Assembly: GCA_947646735.1 (NCBI GenBank)
Contig: CANTFK010000298.1
Location: 44,588 to 108,587, forward strand
Length of the DNA: 64,000 nucleotides
Direction of reading: 5' to 3'
DNA from: Peronospora farinosa
Lineage: Eukaryota > Oomycota > Peronosporomycetes > Peronosporales > Peronosporaceae
Shown: piece by piece, positions 22,743 through 33,900 of the stretch
Layout: each line of letters opens with the position of its first letter
How positions within the stretch are numbered: the first letter of the stretch is position 1
Position numbers and translations under genes: made by a program
The notes under the pieces: generated by a model
What the model saw: the letters and a program-made list of their open reading frames with translations, nothing else
Databases searched by the model: none
What the model was told of the DNA's origin: nothing

Positions 22743-24180
22743 TTACTTATCGGTAAAAGAAATGCCCTTCCCCCTGCTGCAAGAGGGGCTGTATGCAATA
22801 TCGATGTTGGTGGAGCAAGTCCGATCGCACAGCGAGTACGACCATTCGCGCCTAAATTTTGCGAGAAATTGGCTGACTTAATTAAAGGACTGTTATCAGC
22901 AAAAATTATTCAACCATCAAAATCACAATGGGCCTCGCCGATTTTCGTACTTATTATTACGAACGTTGTCGATATTCGATTATGTATTGATTATCGACGA
23001 GGAAATCAATTGACGAGAGTGATTGGATATCCCATGCCACTAATTAGTGAACTATTACAAGATATGGATAAGGCTATGTGGTATTGTTCGTTCGATATGG
23101 CAAGTGGATTTTGGGTAGTGGAAATGATAGAACGAGCGAGAATGACTGCTATATTTATTAAGCCGTCGGGCTTGTTGGAATGGTTACGAATGCCGTTTGG
23201 ATTAGAGAATGCTTCACAGATTTATCAACGTCTCATTAACAATGCGCTGTATAAATACCTTAAGATTGGCACTGATCCGAAAAAAGATCACTACTGGATC
23301 GCCAAAGCTGATCGATGTCTTCACAAAAGGGAACCAGATCCAGCATAATCCTTCAGTGCTTTGTAGGTCACATATTGAAAACATATTAATCCCAGCTCTC
23401 TCGTGGATCTCGTTATACGATAAGGTGAAGCGGTTGCTGGAAGTATGTGACGCATGAAATTTGTCAATTAGTTTGGCTAGAAGTTTTTGGGGACGACGTA
23501 AGGTGGATTACCGTGGTCATCAAGTTTCACTTGAAGAATTAGAAGCACACCCAAAAGATTCGGGATCGCTCGTAGACATCCCTTTCCCGCATACGTTGCG
23601 ATGATGCAGTATTTCTGGGAAGTCTTGATTATTACAGTCGGTTCATTGAAGATTTCGCGGTTTATGAATCCGTACTCTATGAGCTACGGGGAGCGAATTG
23701 TCATGAGATCAATCGCGCTGGTGACGCTCAAATACTAATTACGGATGTGGGGTACAAACGCGATCCACTATCTAAAGATGGGTACAAACACGATCCACTT
23801 TTTAAGATGGGGACGATAATTATCTCGAATCAAATACTGGGGGCGACCAGGATCCGGAAGGCATAATCGTTGGGAGAAAGCAACGATCGCATTCACGCTG
23901 TTAAAGCTAAAATAGCTGCAACGCCGATATTATAACATTTTGGTCCGGATCGATCGCCAGTGATCGTGGTGTATGCCTGCAAGTGGGCAATGTCAGCTGC
24001 ATTGCTTCAAGAGCACGATGGAGTATATTGGCTTGTCACACTCTCAAGTCGAACGTGTAAGCCAACGAAGTCGATTACGGGATGGTAGAGAAAGAAGTAT
24101 TGGCTCTACCCCGGATGTTGGATATTTTTACACCATGCTGGTCTCACGCGAAATCGCAGTTCTTACGCGATTTTAACGTT
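22743..24180 (+). pseudogene. Reverse transcriptase and linked RNase H of B2
   Basis: The best frame (22,869-23,348) shows RT motifs: ASPIFVLI, DIRLCIDYRRGNQLT, CSFDMASGFWVVEM (motif A with its Asp) and PFGLENASQIYQRLIN. The catalytic YxDD box is not readable after 23,280, where the sequence diverges. Later pieces match the RT-linked RNase H: FLGSLDYYSRFIEDF near 23,620, VVYACKWAMSAALLQEHD near 23,965 and MVEKEVLALPRMLDI near 24,080. The region is broken at several points, so no active product is expected. Confidence 0.8.
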
Positions 24181-24309
24181 AGCTTGGCTATTACAATCCT
24201 TCGGTCTCAACGGAAGATTAGGAAGATGGGCTGCATTACTTTTGAACTGGTCTCTAGAAATTCGCGGGTGTGAAAAGGGTAAATACAAATTACTCGGTGT
24301 GTTGGCTGC

Positions 24310-24840
24310 AAGTGTACCGCCCCCGTGCAGAAGTGGATGAAGTGTTGATCGCCATCGCTCCGCGAAAGCAGCCAAGGCAAACGAAAAGCATGCCACCACC
24401 TACAGTTGAAAAGGGTGAAAACATCCTAGTAGCCGGTTTCGATGGATTGACTAGAGTAAAAGAAAATGTGGAGCCTATAGCGCGATCATTTGGAAGTTAC
24501 CAGAATGGACTGTCATAGCTGCTGCATCGGAGTTCGCCGCTGATCCGACTGTGAACGAAGCGGAATATCGAGAGCTACTACTTAGCTTCGGCTTGCTTGC
24601 GAATCAGACTGGGGGACGTGTGATCATCTGTGGTGACTCAAATCTAGTTATAGACAAATGCGAGGCGAAATAGACTGCAAAGCACCAGGTTTGCAATTGT
24701 TACGACATAAGGCTATGGAGACATTACGATCGTGGCCGAATCATGATTTCCTACAGATAAAGCGGGATTGAAACCAAAGTGCCGATCGATCGGCAAGCGA
24801 AGCTCTGCAGCGCGAGAAAGGTGTGACCGATCTCACTGAC
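24310..24840 (+). pseudogene. Second, separate RNase H of B2
   Basis: Across frames the sequence reads WKLPEWTVIAAASEFAADPT, then NEAEYRELLLSFGLLANQTG, then GRVIICGDSNLVIDK (about 24,490-24,660), followed by a helix region with KAMETLRSWPNHDFLQIKRD. The Glu (AEYRELL) and the third Asp (CGDSNLV) fit a type I RNase H that is distinct from the RT-linked domain upstream. Stops interrupt it. Such a domain is thought to add RNA-primer cleavage capacity. Confidence 0.7.
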
Positions 24841-25059
24841 CAAGAACGCCAAGACTTAATCACGCTTAATCGATTGAATGAGTTGTTGCTTCCGAATCAG
24901 CCTGATAAAGTAGTGAAAATGGCTGCAATCACTCGATCTATTACAATGACATTGTCAGTCCGAAATCTTACAAGAAGGATTTGGTTAAAAGGGATAGAGT
25001 CGATCGCATAAGGCAGGCGCAAGATGAAGATATTTTGCTAGCCAATTTGAAGATATATT

Positions 25060-26510
25060 CGATCGAGGACGTTGCCAGGCTAAAAGCGGAAGAGGCTAAA
25101 ATGTGCGCCCGGATCGCGCCGGATTACGAAGAGGATCAAAGCGGATTACTGTTGTTCTGCCCACAATCGACTGGGAAGTACGGAGAACGTGATGAGTCAG
25201 TTCGTTTGGTGGTCAAGAGTTATTGCAGCAAAAAAATTACACCATTATCATACGTGCTTTAAAAATGGACATCAAGGAATAGGTCGTCCCTACCAACGTA
25301 TCAGGGCGATTTTCCATTGGCGAGGATTGTGCCGGAGTGTGCAATCGTATATCGGCAAATGTGTGGATTGTGAAACGGAAAAAGGACGTCCATGTAGACG
25401 TGGCCGGTCGCCAGGTTATTTACAGGCAACTTACCCATTTCAACTTCTGGCTATGGGTAACATTTCGTCATTACCGCAGTCGTTTAAAGGAAACACCGAA
25501 TTATTATTGTGGGTCGATCTGTTTTCTGGCTATGTGATCGCAAAAGCGAGTTCGTCTTAGACTGCTCAGACGATTGCAGAAAACTACGAAGAAAGTGTAT
25601 TTCGACGATTTGGTGCAAGCGAGGTCATACGCGACCAAGAACCAGGATTTATGTACGATTCTTCCGAGCATTATATTGGATCGTAGGACAAAGGCAGCGG
25701 GATACTATGGCCTATAGGCCACAAGCAAACGGCACGGCGGAACGCATGGTGCAAATTCTAACACAAGCGATCACGATGTATGTGGTCAATGAAACCAGAA
25801 GGATTTAGATGAATATGCGTAACGCCTAACCTTCGCGATCAATACCGCACATGATCGCGTAAGAGGAGATACACCGTTTTACTTAATTTATGGTTGGGAT
25901 CCGCGATCAACTTTGGAAGCAGCCCTACCTTTAGGGAGTACCAAACTGAGAGACCAAAATTCGCGACGATGGAGGTTTAACATACAACGCCAATATTCAG
26001 CGTGCAAGGTCAGTTGTGAATGATCGACTAAAATCGCGATCCAAGATCGAGCCGACCAGCATAATGCGGATCACGTTCTACTGGATGTAAAGCGGGGATT
26101 GCAAGTATGGCTTTATGTGGATCGTGTAATGATTGGATATGCTAGAAAATTGGCCCATATGTGGCATGGACCGTTTCATGTGGATGATAGATGTGGTGAT
26201 CATGTAGTCCGGCTGGAAATCGAAGGTACGCCTTATCTGCTATTTTCGGTGGTCCATGTTTTTAAAGCTGAAGTTGGTTAAAGAATTCTTCGAACGCCCA
26301 GCAGTGCAATCAAATGTGGATGACAGTAGTCGTGTGGATTTCGACGAAGCATTACTGCCCGAAGACAGCTGGGAGAAAAATTCGGAAGAAGGAGAGTTTG
26401 AGGTGGAAAGAGTTGTAGACGTAAAGTCAGGGCGAAAGACATGTTACAGACGGGTACATCGTCACTTTTTGGTATTTGGAAAGGATACAGCGATCCATCT
26501 TGGGTGAACG
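25060..26510 (+). pseudogene. Integrase of B2, frameshifted
   Basis: The zinc domain shows an HHCC arrangement: HHYHTCFKNGHQG and CVDCETEKGRP (25,230-25,390). The core is present as pieces: WVDLFSGYVIAKASSS near 25,510 and the Glu region YRPQANGTAERMVQ near 25,720. The C-terminal part (26,099-26,281) reads KLAHMWHGPFHVDDRCGDHV. The core is split by several frameshifts. Confidence 0.8.
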
Positions 26511-28100
26511 AGGCTGATCAGAATTGTAAAGCGCTATTGGAAGAAATTGAGCGCAAACGAGTCAGTCGGAATCGGTTTGAGGTGATGCAGTCCCACTAGG
26601 AAAAATCTCGTGAGTAAGGGCGAACAGCCGATGAATAAGAAGTGGGAAGAATGCGTAAGAGGATTGCTCGTGAAGGTGGAAGGGAATAAATGTAAGTGAG
26701 TTTTGCGTCGAAGATATTTGGATCGACGATGTCTTATATCGACGATTCCGATCCAGATCGAATGATCAAAAGAAAAGAGGAAGAGTTGAAACGTGATCCA
26801 GGATAATGAGAGTGAAATTATATGAAAGGATCATGATATGAAAATGATGACCAAAGGAATTACGCGACATCTACAAATTTGCCAGCTAGCCGAGGAACCG
26901 ATGATTTGGAGTGAGCCCAGAGATCGAAGAGCGAAACTGGTTCCTCCAAGGCTCTGCGGTGTTGCACATGGACAAGGTAGCGACCAGATTTGGTGTGATG
27001 GTCCGCCCTGCAGGTAAAGTCGGATGCCACATCTTAAATTCTCTTGTGCGGGGAAAATGAAGAAACATTGGATCCAACACGACATCCAGATTGCAATGGC
27101 CGTCAATCATACCTTGGCGGATTATCTGCAGAAGTTTCTTCCACTTGGAACCGGATCGGGATCGTCGTTGTTTCCGTTCTTTGACGAAGGTCGCTTAAAG
27201 CTTGATTATATCGACGCTGGGCAACCGATATCGGCAGAAAATGGGAAGCTTCCCAGAGGGCCCGCCGGTGACGATCTTCAAAATCGTAATATTGGGCAAG
27301 TAGGGTCTTAAACCATACAACACGCTGGAAAATATTGGATCAATTCGGCGTGCATCCATTTCTCAAGGTCGGCGATCGTACAATATGTTGATCTGGAGAT
27401 ATGTGATTAGTGAGGAAGACCAATTAGACGCGGAAGAACGGCGGAATTTACCAGAGACGGAAAAATAAATCCAGGAGGTTTTGAGAAGTGACGGTGGAAG
27501 AATTCCACGTCTAACTCCGGAACGCTGGTCAAGCTGATCCGACGAGATGACCATGAAGTAGTTTCCGCAGATGATCGAGGGACTCGACTCCGGTATCTGG
27601 ATATCCGATATTCATTTATCCCAAGGTACAGCGGTGACCGGGATAGCCTAGAATCCATCCACGCTGAACAGCTGATTGCAATCGTCTCGAGGATCGCTGC
27701 TGATGCTGCTTAATCCATCAGAATCACTCGAAGGCTCACCAAACAAAGCGACCTTCGACACTCGAGAAGGCGAAGGGAGTGGGCTAGGTGTGTCGACCTC
27801 GATTATCGACTAATGTGATGAACTTGCCATGTTGCGACATGATGTGAACCGGGAAGAGGATAACGCAGCTAGCAAAGAGTCATTCGTCTAGCCCGAAGAG
27901 TCATCAAGCCGGTCCTCCTCATTGGGATTTTCGAGTAAGGGAGAAGGAAATGAGTCCCAGAGCGGGCCAGTCATGGCAACCTCAGATCGGGTAGGTGACT
28001 GAGAAATGGAAAGTTCAGGAGAAGCCTCTGCCTGACAAGCGTGTTTGGCAGGGAGTGCACTTGGGTCAGAAATTTCTTGGTGACGTTTTGTTTTCAGGAG
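26511..28100. other. 3' region of B2, no recognised domain
   Basis: About 1.6 kb with short plus-strand frames (for example 27,024-27,311) and one coding-like patch near 27,590-27,710 (about 40 codons). No known domain was recognised. It may be a decayed third frame or untranslated region of B2. The same sequence is at 57,190-58,600 with few differences. Confidence 0.4.
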
Positions 28101-28103
28101 AGA

Positions 28104-28345
28104 TATGCTTCAAATGAAACACCAGGAGATGTAGATGAAGATTTCGATCCCACGCCCGAAACAAAATTGGTGAGACGGGTGAGGAGAGAGTCTCGAGACA
28201 GGATAGCCTGATTGCGCTCGTTTTCTTGATCCATCAATTTCTGCGCGAGCTGATCACGTTCGGCCTGAATTAGTTTGTTGCAGGTAGGAGCTTCAACGTT
28301 TAGAAAACTACCGCACGAAGCGCATAAGAGAAGTAATCCAATACT
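28104..28345 (-). pseudogene. Gag N-terminal fragment of a minus-strand element (E)
   Basis: The minus strand reads LLLLCASCGSFLNVEAPTCN, then KLIQAERDQLAQKLMDQENE and a Ser-rich tail: a Cys pair motif followed by a coiled-coil-like stretch, as at the start of some oomycete retroelement Gag proteins. It follows an LTR fragment in the same orientation (28,372-28,740). An indel near 28,105 creates a stop that is absent from the second copy (58,601-59,000). Confidence 0.5.
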
Positions 28346-28371
28346 GGCTTTTTTCTCTACGGCTCAAGATA

Positions 28372-28740
28372 AGAGCTGGTTTAATTTATGCATTAAGATC
28401 TATAGGAATGAACCTACCCAAAGTACCCTACACTAGATTTGACCACTATAATCGTAAACATAATAGTCATTATACTATGCAGGGTTCTTTAATAGATGAC
28501 GTGTCATCCAAACATCTGTGTATGATGTACCTAGTATGGCGATATCGGTTATCAAGTCCAAGCCGATATAGTAAGGTATTACCGATACCGTGCTTCAATG
28601 CTCATACTTGGTACCTCCTCAAATGAAAGTATAAGAAATACAATGTTTATAACTACGTATGTAATGGGGTTACACGACGGCGAATAGATACGTTGAATGT
28701 ATTTATCCATTGTCGTGTAACCCCGCTACATCGACCGTAA
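28372..28740 (-). mobile_element. LTR fragment of element E (minus strand)
   Basis: Read on the minus strand it begins TGTAGCGGGGTTACACGAC at about 28,730 and resembles the first half of the LTR at 14,038. Shared blocks include the segment around CAGATGTTTGGA. Its first 60 bases form a 13-bp perfect stem, GGGGTTACACGAC with GTCGTGTAACCCC. It ends where the gag fragment begins. Confidence 0.65.
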
Positions 28741-29149
28741 AAAAGCTTTACGGTGTCCACGTTAATGAATTGCTCTTCAGACATCTTACGGTCTGACCAA
28801 AGGTTGTGTAGGCCCTTGTAAGTCATCTCTTTAGCAAATTTTTAGAATACCATCATCTTGCGACAAAATGTCACAGTAGGGTTAGGTGGCGTCATCTTTT
28901 CCACCAAATGACCACATCCATTTCCAAAATCTTTTTCAACTGGAATAAACTTAAAGGCAGGTGGTCGCTCAACTCGTTCGTATTGTATTGAGTGATGCAG
29001 GCTGAGCTGACTAATTTGTGGTTTACTCGCTAAGCTTGAGAAAAGTTTCCGAGACTATTATAGAGAGCTACGTGAACTTAGATGTAAGTTTAACAAACGT
29101 GTTGAACTTAATTTAATCGACCTACTATGCCAAAGTAAATTCCAGTTTC
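28741..29149. other. Spacer between LTR fragment and oxygenase 3' end
   Basis: About 400 bp. It begins with further short hairpins (CCGTAAA...TTTACGG; TCAGAC...GTCTGA) and then holds no frame or motif that I recognise. It should include the 3' untranslated region of the oxygenase. Confidence 0.4.
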
Positions 29150-31536
29150 TTACTCAAGACGTGGTCTTTTTGTCGAAACTCGACCCCTTGATATCTTGTA
29201 GACATCGCTTAGATTTGCCATTTCTTCTGCATATCGCACCAAATTCGCCTGGGAGTCCTCGTACCACTTACGTGTTTTAGTAATTATCACAACTGCGTCT
29301 TCATATTTGCTTACAGATGCTTTGGCAACGTATGAAGACTCACGAATACGTTCATCATTGCAAGTAGTAGCTAATTCCTTCGCCGTGCGAAGGTTCATAA
29401 AGTTTTGATCACTTCTCTCCCCTTTCAGTGTCATCGATTGCTGAGGACCACGTAAAAACTCCGTGATCTCTTTGCGCTCGGAAAACCCCGCGTACGGCAT
29501 CTCCCATGAAAAAGTCTTGCTCAACTTATCTAATTTATGAATATCGCCTTTCAACCACTCCACACGTTTTGCAGCAATCTTCGACAGCAAAGCAAACTGC
29601 TCGCTCGTTGGATCGAAGTCGCTGCCATGCTGTACTAACACGTTGCCGAATGGACCAAGCTCACTTGGCTCCATTTTATCAAGCTTACTTATCACCATAT
29701 CGAAAGACTGGGAGTCACCAAGGCAGATAGCATGTTTCCACAAAACTTCAGCTGCTGTGGAAGAATGCAAGATCGTTTTCTCTTTTTCGATTTTTTTCAA
29801 AGCTTTAGCGAGCAGAGCCTGCCGAGGTACTCCATCATTTAAACCAGCAGCCACTCGTAACAGCAGTTCCACAGCCGAGTCCCCGGGCTTTTCACCGTAA
29901 CCCCAGTAAGGTGATTGGGTACCCAGAATATCCAACAATGCTTCACCAACGTCATCCCATGAAAAAGTGCTGGCAATCTTGATAAATGCTGGGATCAGCG
30001 ATGCGTTTTCGTTTTGCTTCCCCAATCTGGGACAATACTTGCTAAGGAACAACTTTGTCAATTCTGGATCTCCAACATCCTCTAGTAAATTCACAAAGGA
30101 CCGGCAAAATCTGACAGAAGCCATCGCACCACGTCGCCCTCGATCTTCTACGCCCCAACCAAATTTTGAACTAGCCGCATCCAAAAATGTGCGAAGTGCC
30201 GCAGCGCTAACTGGTTTGCGAGATGCCAAATCTTCAATGGCGTGCTCAGCAGACGTAAAGTTTAGCATATTTTCCTCATGTCTGACGGCAGGCCACGCAA
30301 AAATTGCAAATCTAGAATATTTTGTGCTCTTGATCGGGCCCTCGTTACCCGTGAATTCTATATCTTCCGATCTAGTAAAAGAATCCCATAGCCAGTAAAA
30401 CGTTTCACCTCCAGGATTCAGAAAGTTAAATTTAAGCATTTTACCACCCTCTTCGTCCTTCCAGCGTCCAAGATCTTCCCCGCTAGTGGTATACCAGTGA
30501 AATGCTTGTTTTCGGCCCCAGCATGAAGAGTCGGATAAGCTTATATCAAGCTTTAACGACAATTTCGCAATGAAGAATCGAAGTTTCTTATCGTCGGACA
30601 CTCGGGAATTTGCAACTTCAAGGGCTTGGAATCTGGCCCTATCGATTCCTTTGAGAGCTGCGCAACCCAAATCTCCAATGCTTTTTTTCGTGTAATGGTG
30701 GGATAATAACAATGCAAATGATTCGTTTTCCATTTGACTGATAGCAACGCTAAGGGCGTCCGGGACGGTCCATGTCGGGTCTTTCCGTAGGTGATGCATC
30801 GTTGCCGGGAGACAAATCGAGTACACCATAGCCAAGCGGAATCCCTTCGTAACATTCTCTAAATAATGCTCTGCATCAGCATAATGCACAGCAAAGTGGG
30901 GCAAATAAGCCGCAGTGCCATCGGCTTTGCCAAAATCATGGCGGTGCTTTACTTTATGTTCGATACAACCTCTAAGTCACCTCCTTCATGTGTGCTTGGT
31001 GGCTGAACGACTAACGTTGCAATCATGCCGTCCTCCTTCTCGGTGTCCCGGTGACTGCGAAAGTGACCACCCTCTCCGTATACAAGCACCTTGTACAATT
31101 TGCACTCCAGTGGAATTCCTTCGTACCCCAAGCGATTTGCTATGATTTCAGTCAACTTATCAAGTCCTTTCTCCCAAGAAGGGTTTTTTGTCTCGACTTG
31201 ATCCGGTTGAAGCTGCCAACTCTTTCGGACGTACTCATTAATCCTAGTTTCCATGTTGTGTCCGTACGGAGACTTCTCACATTTTGCAATCAGCTTCTCC
31301 GCTTCCTCTTCAACAAGCGGAAGCGAAATCAATCCCAAAGAATCTACAAATAGTCCTGGATCAACCGGCAGAGTGTCAGCTTGACCACCGAACGAATACT
31401 CGCCAGCGTTTTCGTCAGCCAAACCTACAAGTTCGCTAATTTTGACACACACTTCTCCCTTTGGCACGGGTACATCATCAGGTTCACCTTCTCCTCCAAA
31501 CGGCCACTTGTCCTCCCAATATTCTGCTTCAAACAT
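29150..31536 (-). pseudogene. 2-oxoglutarate/Fe(II) oxygenase, copy 1, frameshifted
   Basis: Same gene as 59,828-62,215, but broken. The ATG at 31536 opens a frame that reads through the HxD iron-binding motif (FRSHRDTEKEDGM) and then hits TAA at 30,949-30,951. The rest of the protein continues in another frame down to 29,150. The cause is a net one-base loss inside a ~40-bp stretch (about 30,930-30,965) that differs strongly from copy 2, while the flanks are nearly identical. The lesion separates HxD from the distal His, so the product cannot bind iron normally. Apart from this and scattered substitutions the reading is preserved, so the damage is recent. Confidence 0.9.
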
Positions 31537-32192
31537 CGACGCTGAGCGCTTAGTATTAATCAAGCAAAATCCCAACTGAGCAGTAAGTATTTGTTTGTAC
31601 TTGCGTTCGACTGGTGCAGTCAACGATTATACAAATCGATAAATTGAATAAATGGAAAGATAATGTTTTAACGACTGATAGAGAAATTTTTAGAAGCACT
31701 CAGTGGACTTGAATGGACCATTAATGATGGTTGTCGACAACGAGGCGTCAATGATTTATTGCTGCAGAAATTTTAAAAAAGAAATTTAGTCTACTTCGTC
31801 CCAACTTTTTTGTAGAAAAGAACACTCCATTGAAGTTCTTTAGTCTACCTCGTCCCAAGAAGAAAAAATCACTCTTTTCAATTCTTTTCTTCAGCATTCT
31901 GCCATATCAAACTTGCGCAGCGTTGACACTCCTTGGGGGAAAACAAACACTCGGATGTTCGTACTTGGCACTCAGTACATCAAGCGCCAGGCCGATTTCA
32001 TGCGGACAGATTACTGAGTACGCGCTCAAATCGGCCTTAGCACTCGATTATTCTAACATCGTGGCCAAGTTGTACAATGCGGTTCGTCAGCGAACGCAGG
32101 TCACTTGTTAACTCATCGATGGCTACCCACAAGGTTACATCTGACGGTGTGCTGCGACTAAACTTTGTGAATTACAAGGTAACGAGGTCCCC
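31537..32192. other. Oxygenase upstream region with a small direct repeat
   Basis: The first part should be the oxygenase promoter. The motif TAGTCTAC(T/C)TCGTCCCAA occurs twice, near 31,787 and 31,842. A plus-strand frame without an ATG start (31,830-32,111) has a hydrophobic stretch followed by a coding-like patch (QITEYALKSALALDYSNIVA), but no family was recognised. The frame is conserved at 62,602-62,790. Confidence 0.4.
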
Positions 32193-32399
32193 ATGTTTTT
32201 TAATATGCTGATTGTGATCGTACTACACAAGCTTTTACACTTGTTAGGTGCAGGATTAGCGACTTTAGGATTGATTGGTGCTGGTACTGGTATCGGTAAC
32301 ATTTCTAGCTCTATAATTATGGTATTTCGAAAAAACCCTTCTTTACAAGAAAAATTAAATGAGTACCGCATTTTTAATGTAAAACTCATGGAAAGTTAA
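32193..32399 (+). pseudogene. Mitochondrial atp9-like (ATP synthase subunit c) fragment, probable NUMT
   Basis: The frame contains LLGAGLATLGLIGAGTGIGN and KNPSLQEKLNEYRIF, matching the first transmembrane helix and the polar loop (usually RNPSL) of ATP synthase subunit c. The second helix is replaced by unrelated residues and the frame stops early, so it is non-functional. Subunit c is mitochondrially encoded in oomycetes, so this looks like mitochondrial DNA inserted in the nucleus and then decayed. Copy 2 lacks 9 bp of the glycine-rich helix. Confidence 0.75.
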
Positions 32400-32454
32400 A
32401 AAACATATCAGCAAAAATATTAACCAATTCAGTTCTTGGTATGTCGTGTGTTTT

Positions 32455-32770
32455 TGTGACATTTCATATGCTAAGTGTGGATGACACTTTAAAAAAGCTG
32501 CCACGTGCTACTTAGCACACGCCTTTTAAGCACGCGAGGAAGCGATTAGATGCGCATCTTGCGAGCTTACATATATTCAAGCTCGCTTAATGACATAACA
32601 GACTGACGTCATTTGATGACGCCTAGTTCAAGCTGGGCGACCAATGTGAATACATTTACATACGCATAGGTGTGTCTTATGATGTGTCTTACCCAAGCGA
32701 CAGGTCTTAAGTACTTACGTACCTTTTTAGACCTGCCCGTTGAGTATCGCCTGCTTAACGGGTACGTGTA
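32455..32770. mobile_element. Hairpin-rich LTR-like segment
   Basis: No coding capacity. It is a chain of short inverted repeats, for example AAGTGT...ACACTT, GTGCTA...TAGCAC, GCGAGCTT...AAGCTCGC, GACGTCAT...GATGACG and CCCGTT...AACGGG. This style matches the certain LTR at 33,062-33,773, so it is probably a decayed LTR. Conserved at about 63,135-63,450. Confidence 0.45.
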
Positions 32771-33061
32771 ACTTTTTAGTTTACTAGTTAGAGCAGATAC
32801 AAAATTGCTTGTGCCTTCAGATATAAAAACATTGCTGGTAATGCTGGCATAAATGTTTTCTACAATTCGTGTCGGTGGTCTCAAATGCAAGAGATGAAGC
32901 CAGCTTTTGTGCATCTGGTCAAACCTTCTCACATTTCTCATACTGTTAGAATCTGCCAGAGGGAGTCGGTGTTTGCGTCAACTACACTTTTGGTTTGCCA
33001 GTAGTATTAGCAAGCGACGTAACAACATATAACTGGATTCGACGTATACGATATGGAAGTG

Positions 33062-33773
33062 TGTAGCAGGGTCACACGACGTTGAATTATATAATTATTC
33101 AGCTCACATCACGATTAAATACCCGATCACATTGCATAAAGTGTATTATTGATCCTCTCCTTATGGAGATATATTGTAACAGGGCATCTAGTTACACGTA
33201 AACATTAAGTAATATACTTAATGTTTGGTCTAAAAGTATCCATGATTACTTTTGACCTGTCACTTGGGTGCGATACACAAACGTGATCCACCCTCGTGAA
33301 TGTGATATCCATTTACAGATTCACATGAGAAGGGATGACGCTAGTTGAAGCTAGGCATCGCGACGTCTCAGAAAGACGTCAGTTGCGATCTTAAATCTAG
33401 ATTTAAGTTCATGCGACAGGATACGCTTCTAAAGAGTCGCGTATCCGATCTTATATACATATATAGCCCATCAGTAGTTAAGTATATATTTAGTTATAAT
33501 TCATTAAATATAGCTCAGTCTTGAATTTACTAAAACGAAAGCACCGCGCACGAGAAGCTGAAAAAGCTTCTACGTGACGTCGGTGACTTGTTGTCTTAGA
33601 AGTTCGTTGCACTCTCGCTTAAGCAAGAGGCAACTGGCGGTACGACTGCTTAAGCAGTCGACCAACCTCCTAACCACCCTCGCACGCGAAGGTAAGACGG
33701 TCTAACCGCTTCCTCGCTTGTGATGAATGTGTGCTAGTAGCACGAGGCAACTTCGTAGAAGTGCCCGTCTACA
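33062..33773 (+). mobile_element. 5' LTR of element C
   Basis: Starts TGTAGCAGGG and ends GCCCGTCTACA (ends pair TGTAG/CTACA), 712 bp, followed after two bases by a TGGTAGCA primer-binding-like site and then gag. Nearly the whole length is made of short hairpins, including the perfect palindromes CTTAAATCTAGATTTAAG and CGACTGCTTAAGCAGTCG. Its first ~260 bp recurs at 63,736-64,000. Confidence 0.8.
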
Positions 33774-33775
33774 CT

Positions 33776-33790
33776 TGGTAGCACTTGTAG
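33776..33790 (+). other. Putative primer-binding site of element C
   Basis: TGGTAGCACTTGTAG begins two bases after the LTR end. TGG is the complement of a tRNA CCA end, and TGGTA fits the 3' end of an initiator-methionine-type tRNA. Which tRNA is used cannot be settled from this sequence. Confidence 0.55.
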
Positions 33791-33900
33791 TCCTTCCCAC
33801 GACTCGTCTCTCTGAGCGTGCGTGTGGTTAAGATGGTTCTTAATATGGACTGGAGTGATTCCCTCGCCTCTCTTAACACCATAGGGAGTTGGCAGAGCAT

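Larger units (their letters stand above)
20260..26520 (+). mobile_element. Element B2: Ty3/Gypsy with an extra RNase H
   Basis: Order from left: conserved LTR/leader block (about 20,280-20,660), zinc knuckles, protease, linker, RT with linked RNase H, a second RNase H, integrase zinc domain, integrase core, integrase C-terminus. The capsid part seen in B1 is missing. Every module carries frameshifts or stops. A second RNase H of archaeal type is known in some oomycete Gypsy elements and in the plant Tat group, which this element resembles in layout. No matching 3' LTR was found. Confidence 0.8.
12398..33319 (+). repeat. Long direct duplication, copy 1
   Basis: This segment recurs in the same orientation at about 43,124-64,000. 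The offset is about 30,710 at 13 kb, 30,733 at 16 kb, 30,711 at 19 kb and 30,678 from 21 kb onward, changing only through small indels. The left ~0.3 kb is visibly more divergent (about one difference in ten positions) than the rest, which is nearly identical over 15.8-27 kb. It contains elements A, B1, B2 and E, the broken oxygenase gene, the atp9-like fragment and the 5' LTR of element C. The similarity reaches the right window edge, so the true length is larger. Confidence 0.95.

Noticed and set aside
26831..27110. Minus-strand frames at the 3' end of B2 as a gene
   Set aside because: They overlap on both strands without a domain, and differ between copies as expected for non-coding sequence.
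29506..30398. Plus-strand frames opposite the oxygenase
   Set aside because: Antisense shadows of the conserved oxygenase coding sequence, mirrored in copy 2.
31830..32111. Small secreted protein with a hydrophobic N-terminus
   Set aside because: The frame has no ATG before the hydrophobic part (it opens at TTG) and only a fragment is conserved in copy 2, so a secreted effector is not supported.
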